Assembly (NCBI GenBank): GCA_023410575.1
Contig: JAEYPP010000015.1
Coordinates: 1-64,000, forward strand
From: Bacillota bacterium
Lineage (GTDB): Bacteria > Bacillota > Clostridia > Lachnospirales > Lachnospiraceae
Reading direction: 5' to 3'
Length of the DNA stretch: 64,000 nt
The translations under genes were made by a program, and so were the position numbers. The notes beneath the pieces were generated by a model. It did not search any database, had not been told where the DNA came from, and was given only the letters and a program-made list of their open reading frames with translations. This document shows, one piece after another, positions 1 through 7,629 of the stretch (position 1 is its first letter; each line of letters starts with the position of its first letter).

Positions 1-62
1 TTTCTGCACAGACAGATAACCATATCTGTATTATAGCAGAAGGGAAAGTTGTGTACGAGTAA
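1..62 (+). CDS. C-terminal end of a gene entering from the left
   Basis: The frame beginning at base 3 is open to a TAA at 60-62 and reads as about 19 plausible residues ending in GKVVYE. It is followed at once by a terminator-like hairpin on the same strand, which fits the end of a real gene. Too little is present to name a family. It could also be chance, because 60 bases of open frame prove little. Confidence 0.4.
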   Translation, partial: SAQTDNHICIIAEGKVVYE

Positions 63-117
63 ATTCCAGGTGTTCCAATCTACTGGAATTTACTCGTGCA
101 AACTGGAATTTACTTTT
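55..117 (+). terminator. Terminator-like hairpin with a duplicated 3' arm
   Basis: Bases 55-69 and 83-97 form a perfect 15-bp inverted repeat with a 13-base loop. A second copy of the right arm (ctggaatttac) lies at 103-113 and is followed by a T run. The left arm could pair with either copy. The remaining gap to base 340 is AT-rich and I see no gene in it. Confidence 0.55.
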
Positions 118-340
118 TCACTTAACACCATTAATTATATAATTTCATAAATTGAGTATATTTGTATGATAATGGGATAATATGTCAAAGCTTAGTCAAT
201 ATGATGTAAATATGATGTCATATAGAACACTATAATCAAAGACAGAGACAAGAAATCTAGAAATAAAAACTCCACAACCGACCCATGCAAAACCTAAAAA
301 GAATGAAGCTACATCAAAGAAATCACATATAGAAATGGAT

Positions 341-404
341 TTCTTTAATATTGCTTCATTCTTTAATATTGCTTCATTCTTTAATATAACTTCATTCTTT
401 AACT
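341..404. repeat. 18-bp tandem repeat, about 3.5 copies
   Basis: The unit ttctttaatattgcttca is repeated at 341, 359, 377 and partly at 395, with two changes in the third copy. The sequence gaatgaagc at 301-309 is the reverse complement of part of the unit, so a hairpin with 353-361 is possible. It lies just past the stop codon of the minus-strand gene ending at 420 and may act as its 3' end. Confidence 0.7.
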
Positions 405-419
405 ATATTCTCAATCTAC

Positions 420-1700
420 TTATTGTCCGCAGGAAGTACAGCCACCTTCTGATTTTGCTGGTTTATCCGCACTATTGACACGAAGGATATCATACTGATC
501 TAGGCTCGCATCAAAGGTAACGAATAGTTTCTGCTGTGGGTGAGGACAGCTTTCCATCGGATTACCCTCTTCATCTTCTATCTTTAGCACAGTTGCCACT
601 ACATTCTCACCATTTGGTTTCATCACTTCTACTACGTCACCAACACAGAACTTGTTTCTTTGTTCCATCTCACAGGCACCATCATTTCGTCTACTTAAGA
701 TAGTTCCAAGGTAAACATAATCTTTTACATAGCTATTCGTATCATAAATCTGAGCATCTGTTTGAGGTTTGTTAAAGAAGAAGCCTGTTGTAAACTGACG
801 ATACGTACATTTTGCGATTTCCTGACGATACCATTCAAGATTTTCACGATATTTATCAGGATTTTCAAAATAATCATCGATCGCTTTACGGTAAGTTCTC
901 GCTACAGCTGCAACGTAAAGAGCTGTTTTCATACGTCCTTCTACTTTTAAGCTATCGATACCAGCAGCAACGATTTCTGGAATAAATTCAATCATACATA
1001 AATCTTTCGAATTAAAGATATAAGTTCCGCGATCATTTTCATAAACTGGCATATATTCACCCGGACGAGTTTCCTCAACTACGTGGTATTTCCAGCGGCA
1101 AGCATGAGTACACGCACCTTTGTTTGCATCTCTTCCAGTAAAGTAGTTACTTAACAAACAACGTCCAGAATACGCAATACACATTGCTCCATGAATAAAT
1201 GTCTCAATTTCTAAGTCATCTGGTATATTCGCTCTTAATTCTTTAATTTCATCTAATGACATTTCACGAGCTGAAACTACGCGAGCTGCACCTAACTTAT
1301 GCCAAAACTGATATGTTCTATAATTTACGCTATTCGCTTGTGTACTAATGTGAAGTTCAATTTCAGGACAAACATCCTTGGCAATATCAAATACACCTGG
1401 ATCAGAGATAATCAACGCATCTGGCTTTATCTCTTTAAGTTCTCTAAAATATTGTTCAACACCCTTAAGATCGTAGTTATGTGCTGTAATATTAGCAGTT
1501 ACATAAACTTTTTTTCCATACTGGTGGGCAAATGCAATCCCCTCTTTCATATCATCAAGAGTAAAATTCTTCGCTTTTGCACGAAGACCATACATCTCAC
1601 CACCAATATATACTGCATCAGCACCATATATAATAGCTGTCTTTAAAACTTCTAAATTACTTGCCGGTATTAATAATTCCGGCTTTTCTCTTCTACTCAT
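420..1700 (-). CDS. trhP: U32-family tRNA uridine hydroxylation protein (TrhP-like)
   Basis: A 426-residue protein of the peptidase U32 family. The N-terminus (KPELLIPASN, then DAVYIGG) and four cysteines near residues 174, 181, 197 and 201 are the U32 signature. Despite the family name, bacterial members beside a YrrM-type methyltransferase carry out prephenate-dependent 5-hydroxylation of tRNA U34, and here the next gene upstream is exactly that methyltransferase. I prefer the ATG at 1700 to the one at 1712 because the GGAG lying within the upstream ATG region sits six bases before it. The length is close to B. subtilis YrrO; a YrrN-like partner is not present. The role is inferred from family and neighbours, and a collagenase-like protease label would be the older alternative. 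Confidence 0.85.
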   Translation of the reverse strand: MSRREKPELLIPASNLEVLKTAIIYGADAVYIGGEMYGLRAKAKNFTLDDMKEGIAFAHQYGKKVYVTANITAHNYDLKGVEQYFRELKEIKPDALIISDPGVFDIAKDVCPEIELHISTQANSVNYRTYQFWHKLGAARVVSAREMSLDEIKELRANIPDDLEIETFIHGAMCIAYSGRCLLSNYFTGRDANKGACTHACRWKYHVVEETRPGEYMPVYENDRGTYIFNSKDLCMIEFIPEIVAAGIDSLKVEGRMKTALYVAAVARTYRKAIDDYFENPDKYRENLEWYRQEIAKCTYRQFTTGFFFNKPQTDAQIYDTNSYVKDYVYLGTILSRRNDGACEMEQRNKFCVGDVVEVMKPNGENVVATVLKIEDEEGNPMESCPHPQQKLFVTFDASLDQYDILRVNSADKPAKSEGGCTSCGQ

Positions 1701-1713
1701 AAAACGCTCCATT

Positions 1714-1749
1714 CTATTCTTGATTGCATAGCTATTCTTGATTGCATAG
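1714..1749. repeat. Perfect 18-bp tandem duplication
   Basis: The 18-mer ctattcttgattgcatag occurs twice head to tail between the TrhP-like and TrmR-like genes, directly upstream of the TrhP-like ribosome-binding site. No function is evident. Confidence 0.8.
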
Positions 1750-1868
1750 CAATCCTATATCTCTCTTAAGTGCAAAACACATTTCTGCTTTGCTTCCCTA
1801 TAATATCACATTCTATTTTAAATTCCAAACTTTTTTTATATCCTAATTTTACATTTTTATGCAAATTA

Positions 1869-2573
1869 TTACTTAAGAATAGATACTGCGACACCATCTC
1901 CAACAGGCAAAATTACTGTTTGGAATTCTGGCATATGAGTTAATGTATATAAATATTCACGCATTCTCACATGAATTGTTCGATCTCGTCTCGTTATACA
2001 GTATTTTGACTTAGCAATGCTACCTTCCTGAAGAACATTATCAGTAATAAACAGGCCACCATCTGCTAGTAACTTCATAATCTCAGGAAGAAAATTCATA
2101 TACTGAGCTTTTGCAGCATCCATAAATATAAAATCAAACTTCTTTGCTAATGGAACTTCATTTTTTCCAGGATAGAATATGGAAACTTCGCTTTCCAAAG
2201 GTTCACCATTGAGCATACGCAATGCGTCCATTGCCTCTCCCATCATAAGGGTAATATCTTTCGCCCTACGTGCATTCGGGAGATTTTTCTTTGCTTCTAC
2301 TAATCGCATCTCAACCTTTTCAATTGTAGTGATTCTACAGTCGCTCGGCATGTACTCACTCATAAATGAACTTGAAAAACCAACAGCGGCACCAACTTCG
2401 AGAATTTCTTTCGGTTGTTTCATTGTTAGAAAGAACTTTAATAATGTCTGTGCTTCTTTTCGTATAATTGGTACTTCATCTTGAATTGCTTTCTTTTCTA
2501 ATTCTCTTAAATACTCTGGTAAATCAATCTCCAAGGAGTTAATATACCCAGCAATATGTTCATCTACAATCAT
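1869..2573 (-). CDS. trmR: tRNA 5-hydroxyuridine methyltransferase
   Basis: A 234-residue class I SAM-dependent O-methyltransferase related to B. subtilis YrrM/TrmR. The glycine-rich SAM motif ILEVGAAVGFSSS lies near residue 57 and an FIFMDAAKAQY segment near 150 carries the acidic metal-binding residues of the O-methyltransferase 3 family. TrmR methylates 5-hydroxyuridine at tRNA position 34 to 5-methoxyuridine, the step after the TrhP reaction, so this gene and the next one downstream form a two-step wobble-base pathway. The ATG follows AGGAGA with normal spacing. Upstream lies an 800-bp repeat region. The general fold is certain; the tRNA substrate is inferred from family and neighbour. 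Confidence 0.85.
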   Translation of the reverse strand: MIVDEHIAGYINSLEIDLPEYLRELEKKAIQDEVPIIRKEAQTLLKFFLTMKQPKEILEVGAAVGFSSSFMSEYMPSDCRITTIEKVEMRLVEAKKNLPNARRAKDITLMMGEAMDALRMLNGEPLESEVSIFYPGKNEVPLAKKFDFIFMDAAKAQYMNFLPEIMKLLADGGLFITDNVLQEGSIAKSKYCITRRDRTIHVRMREYLYTLTHMPEFQTVILPVGDGVAVSILK

Positions 2574-2599
2574 TGTTTTTTCTCCTATCTTAGATATAC

Positions 2600-3300
2600 T
2601 TAGGGTCTGTATTATAGACCCTTATGTACCGCTTAAAACTTCATTCAAGCGAAAGCTTGTTGCGGATGAATTATGCTATAGCATTTAAAGAGTCATTTTT
2701 CACTTATATAAGCTTACTAAGTATCTTGCTCGTCATTTTGCCATCAATAAGCTTATAAATATCTTGCTCGTCATTTTGCACATCAATAAGCTTATAAGTA
2801 TCTTGCTCGTCATTTTGCGCATCAATAAGCTTATAAATATCTTGCTCGTCATTTTGCACATCAATAAGCTTATAAGTATCTTGCTCGTCATTTTGCACAT
2901 CAATAAACTTACTAAGTATGAGACGACAAACATAATTCAGAAGCAACTGTTATGAAGTCGTCGGTACTTAGGGCCTGTATTTTAGGCCCTTACGTACCGT
3001 TACGAACTTCATTCAAGCGAGAGCGTGTTGCAGATGAATTATGCTATAGCATATAAAGTGTCATTTTTCACTTATATAAGCTTATAAGTATCTTGCTCGT
3101 CATTTTGCACATCAATAAACTTACTAAGTATGAGACGATAAACATAATTCAGAAGCAACTGTTATGAAGTCGTCGGTACTTAGGGCCTGTATTTTAGGCC
3201 CTTATGTACCGTTACGAACTTCATTCAAGCGAGAGCGTGTTGCGGATGAATTATATTTGTCATCTCATATTCACAACTTCCCTTGTGCAAAATGACGTCC
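2600..3300. repeat. Composite repeat island: two full and one partial copy of a dispersed element
   Basis: From about 2604 and again from about 2969 runs the same series: a small hairpin (gggcctgtattttaggccc or a variant), attcaagcgagagcgtgttg, a tgctatagcat palindrome, a ctcgtcattttgcacatcaa segment, and a shared tail ending in gaagtcgtcggta. A third, partial copy starts near 3179 and continues into a different tail (ttgtgcaaaatgacgtcc). Related pieces occur at 22921-23025, 32196-32296 and 40721-40759. No gene is supported in this 800-bp gap between trmR and the MltG-like gene. Confidence 0.8.
2713..2907. repeat. 39-bp minisatellite, five tandem copies
   Basis: Copies start at 2713, 2752, 2791, 2830 and 2869, each containing tatcttgctcgtcattttgc. 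Copies two to five differ at only a few positions, and copy one has two compensating one-base indels. The next repeat block carries a single copy near 3081-3119, so the array has expanded in one block only. Because 39 is divisible by three, two minus-strand frames and a plus-strand frame stay open across it, but none has coding evidence. Confidence 0.9.
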
Positions 3301-3337
3301 ACAACGTCCACAAATTGACGTCCGCAAAATGACGTCC

Positions 3338-3364
3338 GCAAAAAGGGTGCTTTTGCAAGCACCC
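3338..3364 (-). terminator. Terminator of the rnj/MltG-like operon
   Basis: The stem gggtgctt (3345-3352) pairs with aagcaccc (3357-3364) with a four-base loop. On the minus strand it is followed by a run of five T. It lies ten bases past the stop codon of the MltG-like gene. Confidence 0.85.
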
Positions 3365-3374
3365 CTAAGTCTCT

Positions 3375-3878
3375 CTATGGAATTACAGTATCCGTACTAT
3401 CTTTCACCGTATCATCCTTAACCGTACCATCTGAAGACGCGTCTCCCTCTTGTGGTGCTACAGTTGGCTTTTTCACCACTTCTTCCTTTACAATTGAGTT
3501 CTTCTGATCTGTTATCTCTTTGAGGATATCATCATAATCCATTGAAGTATTTAAGACGTACGTACCTGGATAAATATCATAGTTTTTTATTTTAACTTTT
3601 ACATAAAAGGAATACTTATTCACAATTAAACTATTAAATTCTAGTTTATTCGCTATGTCCATCGTTGATTCACCAGATTCAATTCGAAAATCAATATCTT
3701 TTCCTGGTTCTTCAGCAGCTGGAACTGAGCCAAATACTTGATAAGAAAAATCATAAACATACTTTCCAACAGTTACCGTAATCCAAATTACGGCTGCATA
3801 AAATAGAACATTTAAAAATACCCTCAAGATTGCGTTAGCGATTTTCAGTATTACGCCTTTACTTAATGATTTACCCAT
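3375..3878 (-). CDS. MltG/YceG-like membrane protein lacking the catalytic domain
   Basis: A 167-residue protein with one membrane segment near residues 20-42, followed by a domain resembling the LysM-like N-terminal part of MltG (FRIESGESTMDIANKLEFNSLI, then YDIYPGTYVLN). MltG is an endolytic murein transglycosylase of about 330 or more residues, and its catalytic domain with the active-site Glu is missing here. Instead the protein ends in a Thr/Asp/Val-rich tail. The position, between rnj and trmR, is where B. subtilis has mltG (yrrL). The start follows GAGG by six bases and the gene lies 16 bp after rnj, so they are co-transcribed. It may bind glycan or be a regulatory remnant; it should not be called a lytic transglycosylase. 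Confidence 0.7.
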   Translation of the reverse strand: MGKSLSKGVILKIANAILRVFLNVLFYAAVIWITVTVGKYVYDFSYQVFGSVPAAEEPGKDIDFRIESGESTMDIANKLEFNSLIVNKYSFYVKVKIKNYDIYPGTYVLNTSMDYDDILKEITDQKNSIVKEEVVKKPTVAPQEGDASSDGTVKDDTVKDSTDTVIP

Positions 3879-3894
3879 ATACTACCTCATACCA

Positions 3895-5721
3895 TTATAC
3901 TTCCATAATGATTGGAAGTATCATTGGATTTCTCTTCATTTTTTTCCAAAGATAATCGCTTAGCGAGTCTTTGATTTCATTTTTAATCTTACCCCAGTCA
4001 GTCATGTTTTTATTTAAGCACTTATCAAGAGCATCACATACAACTGTTCTTGCCTCATCCATAAGGTTTTCTGACTCACGGACATATACAAAACCGCGTG
4101 ATACAATATCTGGACCAGATAAGATCTGATTGCTATATTTTTCAAGAGTGACTACAACAATGATTAATCCATTCTCAGAAAGATGCTGTCGATCTCTTAG
4201 TACAATATTACCAACATCACCAACTCCAAGACCATCCACTAAGATACCTTGAGCAGGGATATGATCTACAATTTTTGCACTATCTTGTGATAATGCTAGA
4301 ACATCACCAGAAGTCATAATCACTACATTATCCTTAGGTACGCCCATATCTTGTGCTATTTCAGCATGGCACTTAAGATGGCGAAATTCTCCGTGTACTG
4401 GTATCGCATATTTCGGCTTTGTTAGCGCATAGATTAACTTAATTTCCTCTTGACATGCATGACCAGAAACATGGGTATCTTGATAAATTACTTTAGCACC
4501 CTTCATGGATAATTCATTGATAATCTTTGAAACATTTTTTTCGTTACCAGGAATTGGTGTTGAGCTAAGAATAACTGTATCACCAGGTGTAATTGAAATC
4601 TTGCGATGAATCGAAGCTGCAATACGTGACAATGCTGCCATCGTCTCTCCTTGACTACCCGTTGTAATCAATACTAAGTTTTCATCTGGATAATTCTTCA
4701 TCTGCTCAATATCGATTAAGATATTGTCCGGCATCTTAATATACCCAAGTTCAGCTGCTGTAGTAACAATATTAACCATACTACGGCCTTCAATAACAAC
4801 TTTACGGTTATACTTTTGTGCAGAATTAATAATCTGCTGAACACGATCCACATTCGAAGCAAAAGTTGCTACAATAATTCTGTGTTTTGTATTCTCTGCA
4901 AAAATATTATCAAATGTCTTACCAACCGTACGTTCTGACATTGTATAGCCAGGTCTCATCACGTTGGTACTATCGCACATAAGTGCTAAGACACCTTTCT
5001 TTCCAAGTTCACCAAACTTCTGCAAATCGATTGTTTCCCCAAATACAGGAGTATAATCTACTTTAAAATCACCAGTGTGAACAATGATACCTGCTGGTGA
5101 GTAGATAGCTAATGCTGCAGCATCTGCAATACTATGGTTTGTTCGAATAAATTCAATTCGAAAGCATCCAAGATTAATGGATTGGCCATATTTAATAACT
5201 TTTCTCTTTGTTGACTTTAATAAGTTATGTTCCTTTAACTTATTCTCAATAATCCCAAGTGTTAACTTTGTTGCGTATATCGGAACATTAATCTCCGGTA
5301 AGACATATGGAAGGGAACCAATATGATCCTCATGTCCATGAGTGATTACAAATCCCTTTACCTTTGCTATATTATCCTTTAGATAGGTGACATCTGGAAT
5401 TACTAAATCAATTCCTAACATATCGTCTTCAGGGAATGCTAACCCACAATCTACGACAATAATGCTGTCTTCATATTCAAATGCAGTGATATTCATACCA
5501 ATCTGCTCTAATCCACCAAGGGGAATTATCTTAACTGAAGGTTTTTTAGGATCTTCCTGTTGCTCTAGAGTAACGGTTAGTTCTTCCTTTTGCTTTACTT
5601 CCACTCGTTCTACACGGTAAGCCGGTCTTGGCATTCTTCTCATGCGAGAAGGTCTTTCGGAATTTCTTTCCTTTCTAACACCTTCTACTCTCGTACTTTT
5701 ATTATTTTCTTTTTCTATCAA
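3895..5721 (-). CDS. rnj: Ribonuclease J
   Basis: A 608-residue metallo-beta-lactamase/beta-CASP ribonuclease. The zinc-binding HGHEDHIG lies near residues 128-135, further metal ligands include HTGDFKVD, and HGEFRHL and TSGDVLAL lie in the C-terminal half. RNase J carries out 5'-to-3' and endonucleolytic mRNA decay and maturation in Gram-positive bacteria. An N-terminal basic, Arg/Glu-rich extension of about 60 residues precedes the usual start of the domain. The start codon is TTG at 5721, chosen because GGAGG lies seven bases upstream and no in-frame ATG occurs before residue 27. It is downstream of the Fur-family gene and upstream of the MltG-like gene. Confidence 0.93.
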   Translation of the reverse strand: MIEKENNKSTRVEGVRKERNSERPSRMRRMPRPAYRVERVEVKQKEELTVTLEQQEDPKKPSVKIIPLGGLEQIGMNITAFEYEDSIIVVDCGLAFPEDDMLGIDLVIPDVTYLKDNIAKVKGFVITHGHEDHIGSLPYVLPEINVPIYATKLTLGIIENKLKEHNLLKSTKRKVIKYGQSINLGCFRIEFIRTNHSIADAAALAIYSPAGIIVHTGDFKVDYTPVFGETIDLQKFGELGKKGVLALMCDSTNVMRPGYTMSERTVGKTFDNIFAENTKHRIIVATFASNVDRVQQIINSAQKYNRKVVIEGRSMVNIVTTAAELGYIKMPDNILIDIEQMKNYPDENLVLITTGSQGETMAALSRIAASIHRKISITPGDTVILSSTPIPGNEKNVSKIINELSMKGAKVIYQDTHVSGHACQEEIKLIYALTKPKYAIPVHGEFRHLKCHAEIAQDMGVPKDNVVIMTSGDVLALSQDSAKIVDHIPAQGILVDGLGVGDVGNIVLRDRQHLSENGLIIVVVTLEKYSNQILSGPDIVSRGFVYVRESENLMDEARTVVCDALDKCLNKNMTDWGKIKNEIKDSLSDYLWKKMKRNPMILPIIMEV

Positions 5722-5788
5722 GATTGCACCTCCAAAAAATTATTTATGTAATTTCGTAGTGCAAACATATGAACTCTATTAATTGCTT

Positions 5789-6250
5789 TTAATTATGATT
5801 AAGATGTTTCTTGCATTCACTGCAAGTTCCGTACAATTTCACTTCATGATTTACAACCGTAAACCCCATTGTCTCCTCAATCTTATCCTCTAATTTTTCA
5901 AGCAAATCATCTTGAAATGTAAAGACCTGCCCACATTCAAGACAAATCAAATGATGATGATGATGAGATTTGCTTTCCAAATTTCGATTGCCAATCTCAT
6001 ATCTAGTATACCCATCATCTAAATTAAGTTTATCAATTAACTTTAATTCAGATAACACCTGAATGGTGCGATACACTGTCGCCAGTCCTATATCTGGAAA
6101 CATTTCTTTTACACAATCATAGATTTCTTCTGCGGTTAAGTGCTCATCCGGTCGATTACTAAGCACCTCTAATATCGCCACACGCTGTGTCGTCACTTTT
6201 AAACCATTTTCCTTTAACAGCGTCTTAAATCTCTCCTGCATATTAGTCAT
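5789..6250 (-). CDS. Fur-family metal-dependent repressor
   Basis: A 153-residue Fur-superfamily regulator: an N-terminal winged helix (KVTTQRVAILEVL, then IGLATVYRTIQVL) and a C-terminal dimerisation domain. Five consecutive histidines at residues 96-100 include the metal-sensing ligands, and CxxC pairs at 103/106 and 143/146 form the structural zinc site. It is a DNA-binding repressor of metal or peroxide genes. Fur and PerR cannot be separated by eye. It lies between the DUF1292 gene and rnj. The start is the ATG at 6250, with a weak AGGTGA site. Confidence 0.88.
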   Translation of the reverse strand: MTNMQERFKTLLKENGLKVTTQRVAILEVLSNRPDEHLTAEEIYDCVKEMFPDIGLATVYRTIQVLSELKLIDKLNLDDGYTRYEIGNRNLESKSHHHHHLICLECGQVFTFQDDLLEKLEDKIEETMGFTVVNHEVKLYGTCSECKKHLNHN

Positions 6251-6414
6251 CTTATCACCTACTCATCTCAATAAATTCATACTGTCTGCGTACTAGTATT
6301 ATTTTTCACATAATTTCTATATTACTATGCTAATGCATATAATTGTCTATTCTAATTTTAACCTAACCTTCAAAGCAGAATGCTAAGTTAACAAATTGTA
6401 TCTTATCTCTATTC

Positions 6415-6696
6415 TCAAACTAAATCAGTATCGTCTAATAATTCATCAAAAACAGATGCAATCGCATCAAGTTCTCTATCATCCTCAACCATATCATAGA
6501 CAGCTTCTTGCGCATCTTCGCTTGAGATATCTTTTAAAATATAAGCATCCACTTCGCCTTCGCCTTCATCATCTTCTTCTGTTACTAAAAGATAGTTCAC
6601 TCCATTTAGCTTTGTCTGCTCAACTACACAGAATACAACTTCTTCTCCATCTTCTGTCGTAAAATTAATCTTACGTAAATCTTTGCTATCTTCCAT
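6415..6696 (-). CDS. DUF1292 acidic protein (YrzB-like)
   Basis: A 93-residue very acidic protein matching the DUF1292/YrzB pattern (EDGEEVVFCVVEQTKLNGVNYLLV, followed by an Asp/Glu-rich turn and AYILK). The function is unknown. In Firmicutes it nearly always sits between ruvX and mltG, and here it follows ruvX by 46 bp. GAGG five bases upstream supports the start. Confidence 0.85.
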   Translation of the reverse strand: MEDSKDLRKINFTTEDGEEVVFCVVEQTKLNGVNYLLVTEEDDEGEGEVDAYILKDISSEDAQEAVYDMVEDDRELDAIASVFDELLDDTDLV

Positions 6697-6742
6697 AAAT
6701 ACCTCTTATTTTTCTTTTATTTATGCCAAGGAAAACAATTTA

Positions 6743-7174
6743 TTAATTCCTCTTGTTAGCAAGAAAATCAAGATAACCCTGCAAAATAAAAACAGCAGCT
6801 AATTTATCTACCACTTGCATTCTTTTTTCTAAAGAAACATCCCCAACATCCAATACTTGGTGTGCAGCTACGGTTGTTAACCGTTCATCCCATAGGATTA
6901 CTTCTAGTCCTGTTCTACGGCGTAACATATCCGCAAATTCTTCAGATTTTTGTGCTCGTACTCCAATTGTATTATTCATATTTTTAGGATAACCTAATAC
7001 AATGCGATCAACTTCATATTCCTTAATTAGCTCCTCAATACGAGCTAGTGTTTGGCGAAGTTTCGTTTCTTGTTTTCTTCTAATAACTTCTACACCCTGT
7101 GCAGTCAGTAACAGTGCATCACTGACAGCAACACCAACTGTTACAGAACCATAATCCAGTCCAAGAACTCTCAT
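6743..7174 (-). CDS. ruvX: Putative pre-16S rRNA nuclease / Holliday junction resolvase-like protein
   Basis: A 143-residue YqgF/RuvX-family RNase H-fold nuclease. It starts with LGLDYGSVTVGVAVSD, which supplies the first catalytic Asp; VLGYPKNMNN and LWDERLTT follow, and VDKLAAVFILQGYLD ends the fold. E. coli YqgF works in 5' maturation of 16S rRNA, while clostridial members are also annotated as Holliday junction resolvases. It lies between ireB and the DUF1292 gene, as in B. subtilis yrzL-yrrK-yrzB. Confidence 0.93.
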   Translation of the reverse strand: MRVLGLDYGSVTVGVAVSDALLLTAQGVEVIRRKQETKLRQTLARIEELIKEYEVDRIVLGYPKNMNNTIGVRAQKSEEFADMLRRRTGLEVILWDERLTTVAAHQVLDVGDVSLEKRMQVVDKLAAVFILQGYLDFLANKRN

Positions 7175-7219
7175 ATCTTCAATCCTTATCTCTTGACACT
7201 ATTCCATTATGGAACAAAA

Positions 7220-7245
7220 CTTAATAACATAACTATGTTATTAAG
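7220..7245 (-). terminator. Hairpin between ireB and ruvX
   Basis: cttaataacata (7220-7231) and tatgttattaag (7234-7245) form a perfect inverted repeat, followed on the minus strand by ttttgtt. It may be a weak terminator or processing site that lowers ruvX expression relative to ireB. Confidence 0.5.
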
Positions 7246-7263
7246 TCTTGAACACTGAAATAG

Positions 7264-7536
7264 TTACCTATTTTTGCTTCTTAAATGATTACTGATATAA
7301 TCATTCATAAGCTCTTCCAATATTTCATCACGCTCAACCTTCATAATTAAGCTCCGTGCGCTTCTGTGATTAGTAATGTAAGTAGGATCTCCGGACATAA
7401 TGTATCCAACAATCTGATTCACAGGATTATATCCTTTTTCAGTCAAAGCAAGATAAACGATATCAATGATATCCTTAACAACTAACTCTGGCTGTTTTTG
7501 AACTTTAAAATACTGTGTATTATTCATCTCCTGCAT
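7264..7536 (-). CDS. ireB: IreB-family regulatory phosphoprotein (YrzL, DUF965)
   Basis: A 90-residue protein matching the IreB/YrzL family across its length (EKGYNPVNQIVGYIMSGDP, then HRSARSLIMKVERDE). In Enterococcus IreB is a substrate of the IreK Ser/Thr kinase and a negative regulator of cephalosporin resistance. The open frame extends 11 codons further upstream, but the family length and an AAGG site favour the ATG at 7536. It is the first gene after mtaB in the ireB-ruvX-DUF1292 order shared with Bacillus. Confidence 0.88.
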   Translation of the reverse strand: MQEMNNTQYFKVQKQPELVVKDIIDIVYLALTEKGYNPVNQIVGYIMSGDPTYITNHRSARSLIMKVERDEILEELMNDYISNHLRSKNR

Positions 7537-7629
7537 CACAACACGCCTTTCCTGAACTATCTTAAACAATTACAACTAAAATCTCTCATTCGCATCTTAC
7601 TTCTATCATAATACAAATGTTCGAAAATT

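Noticed and set aside
2704..2955. Repeat proteins of 63-80 residues on both strands with 13-residue periods
   Set aside because: They arise from the 39-bp minisatellite; three overlapping frames stay open for the same reason and none has a ribosome site.
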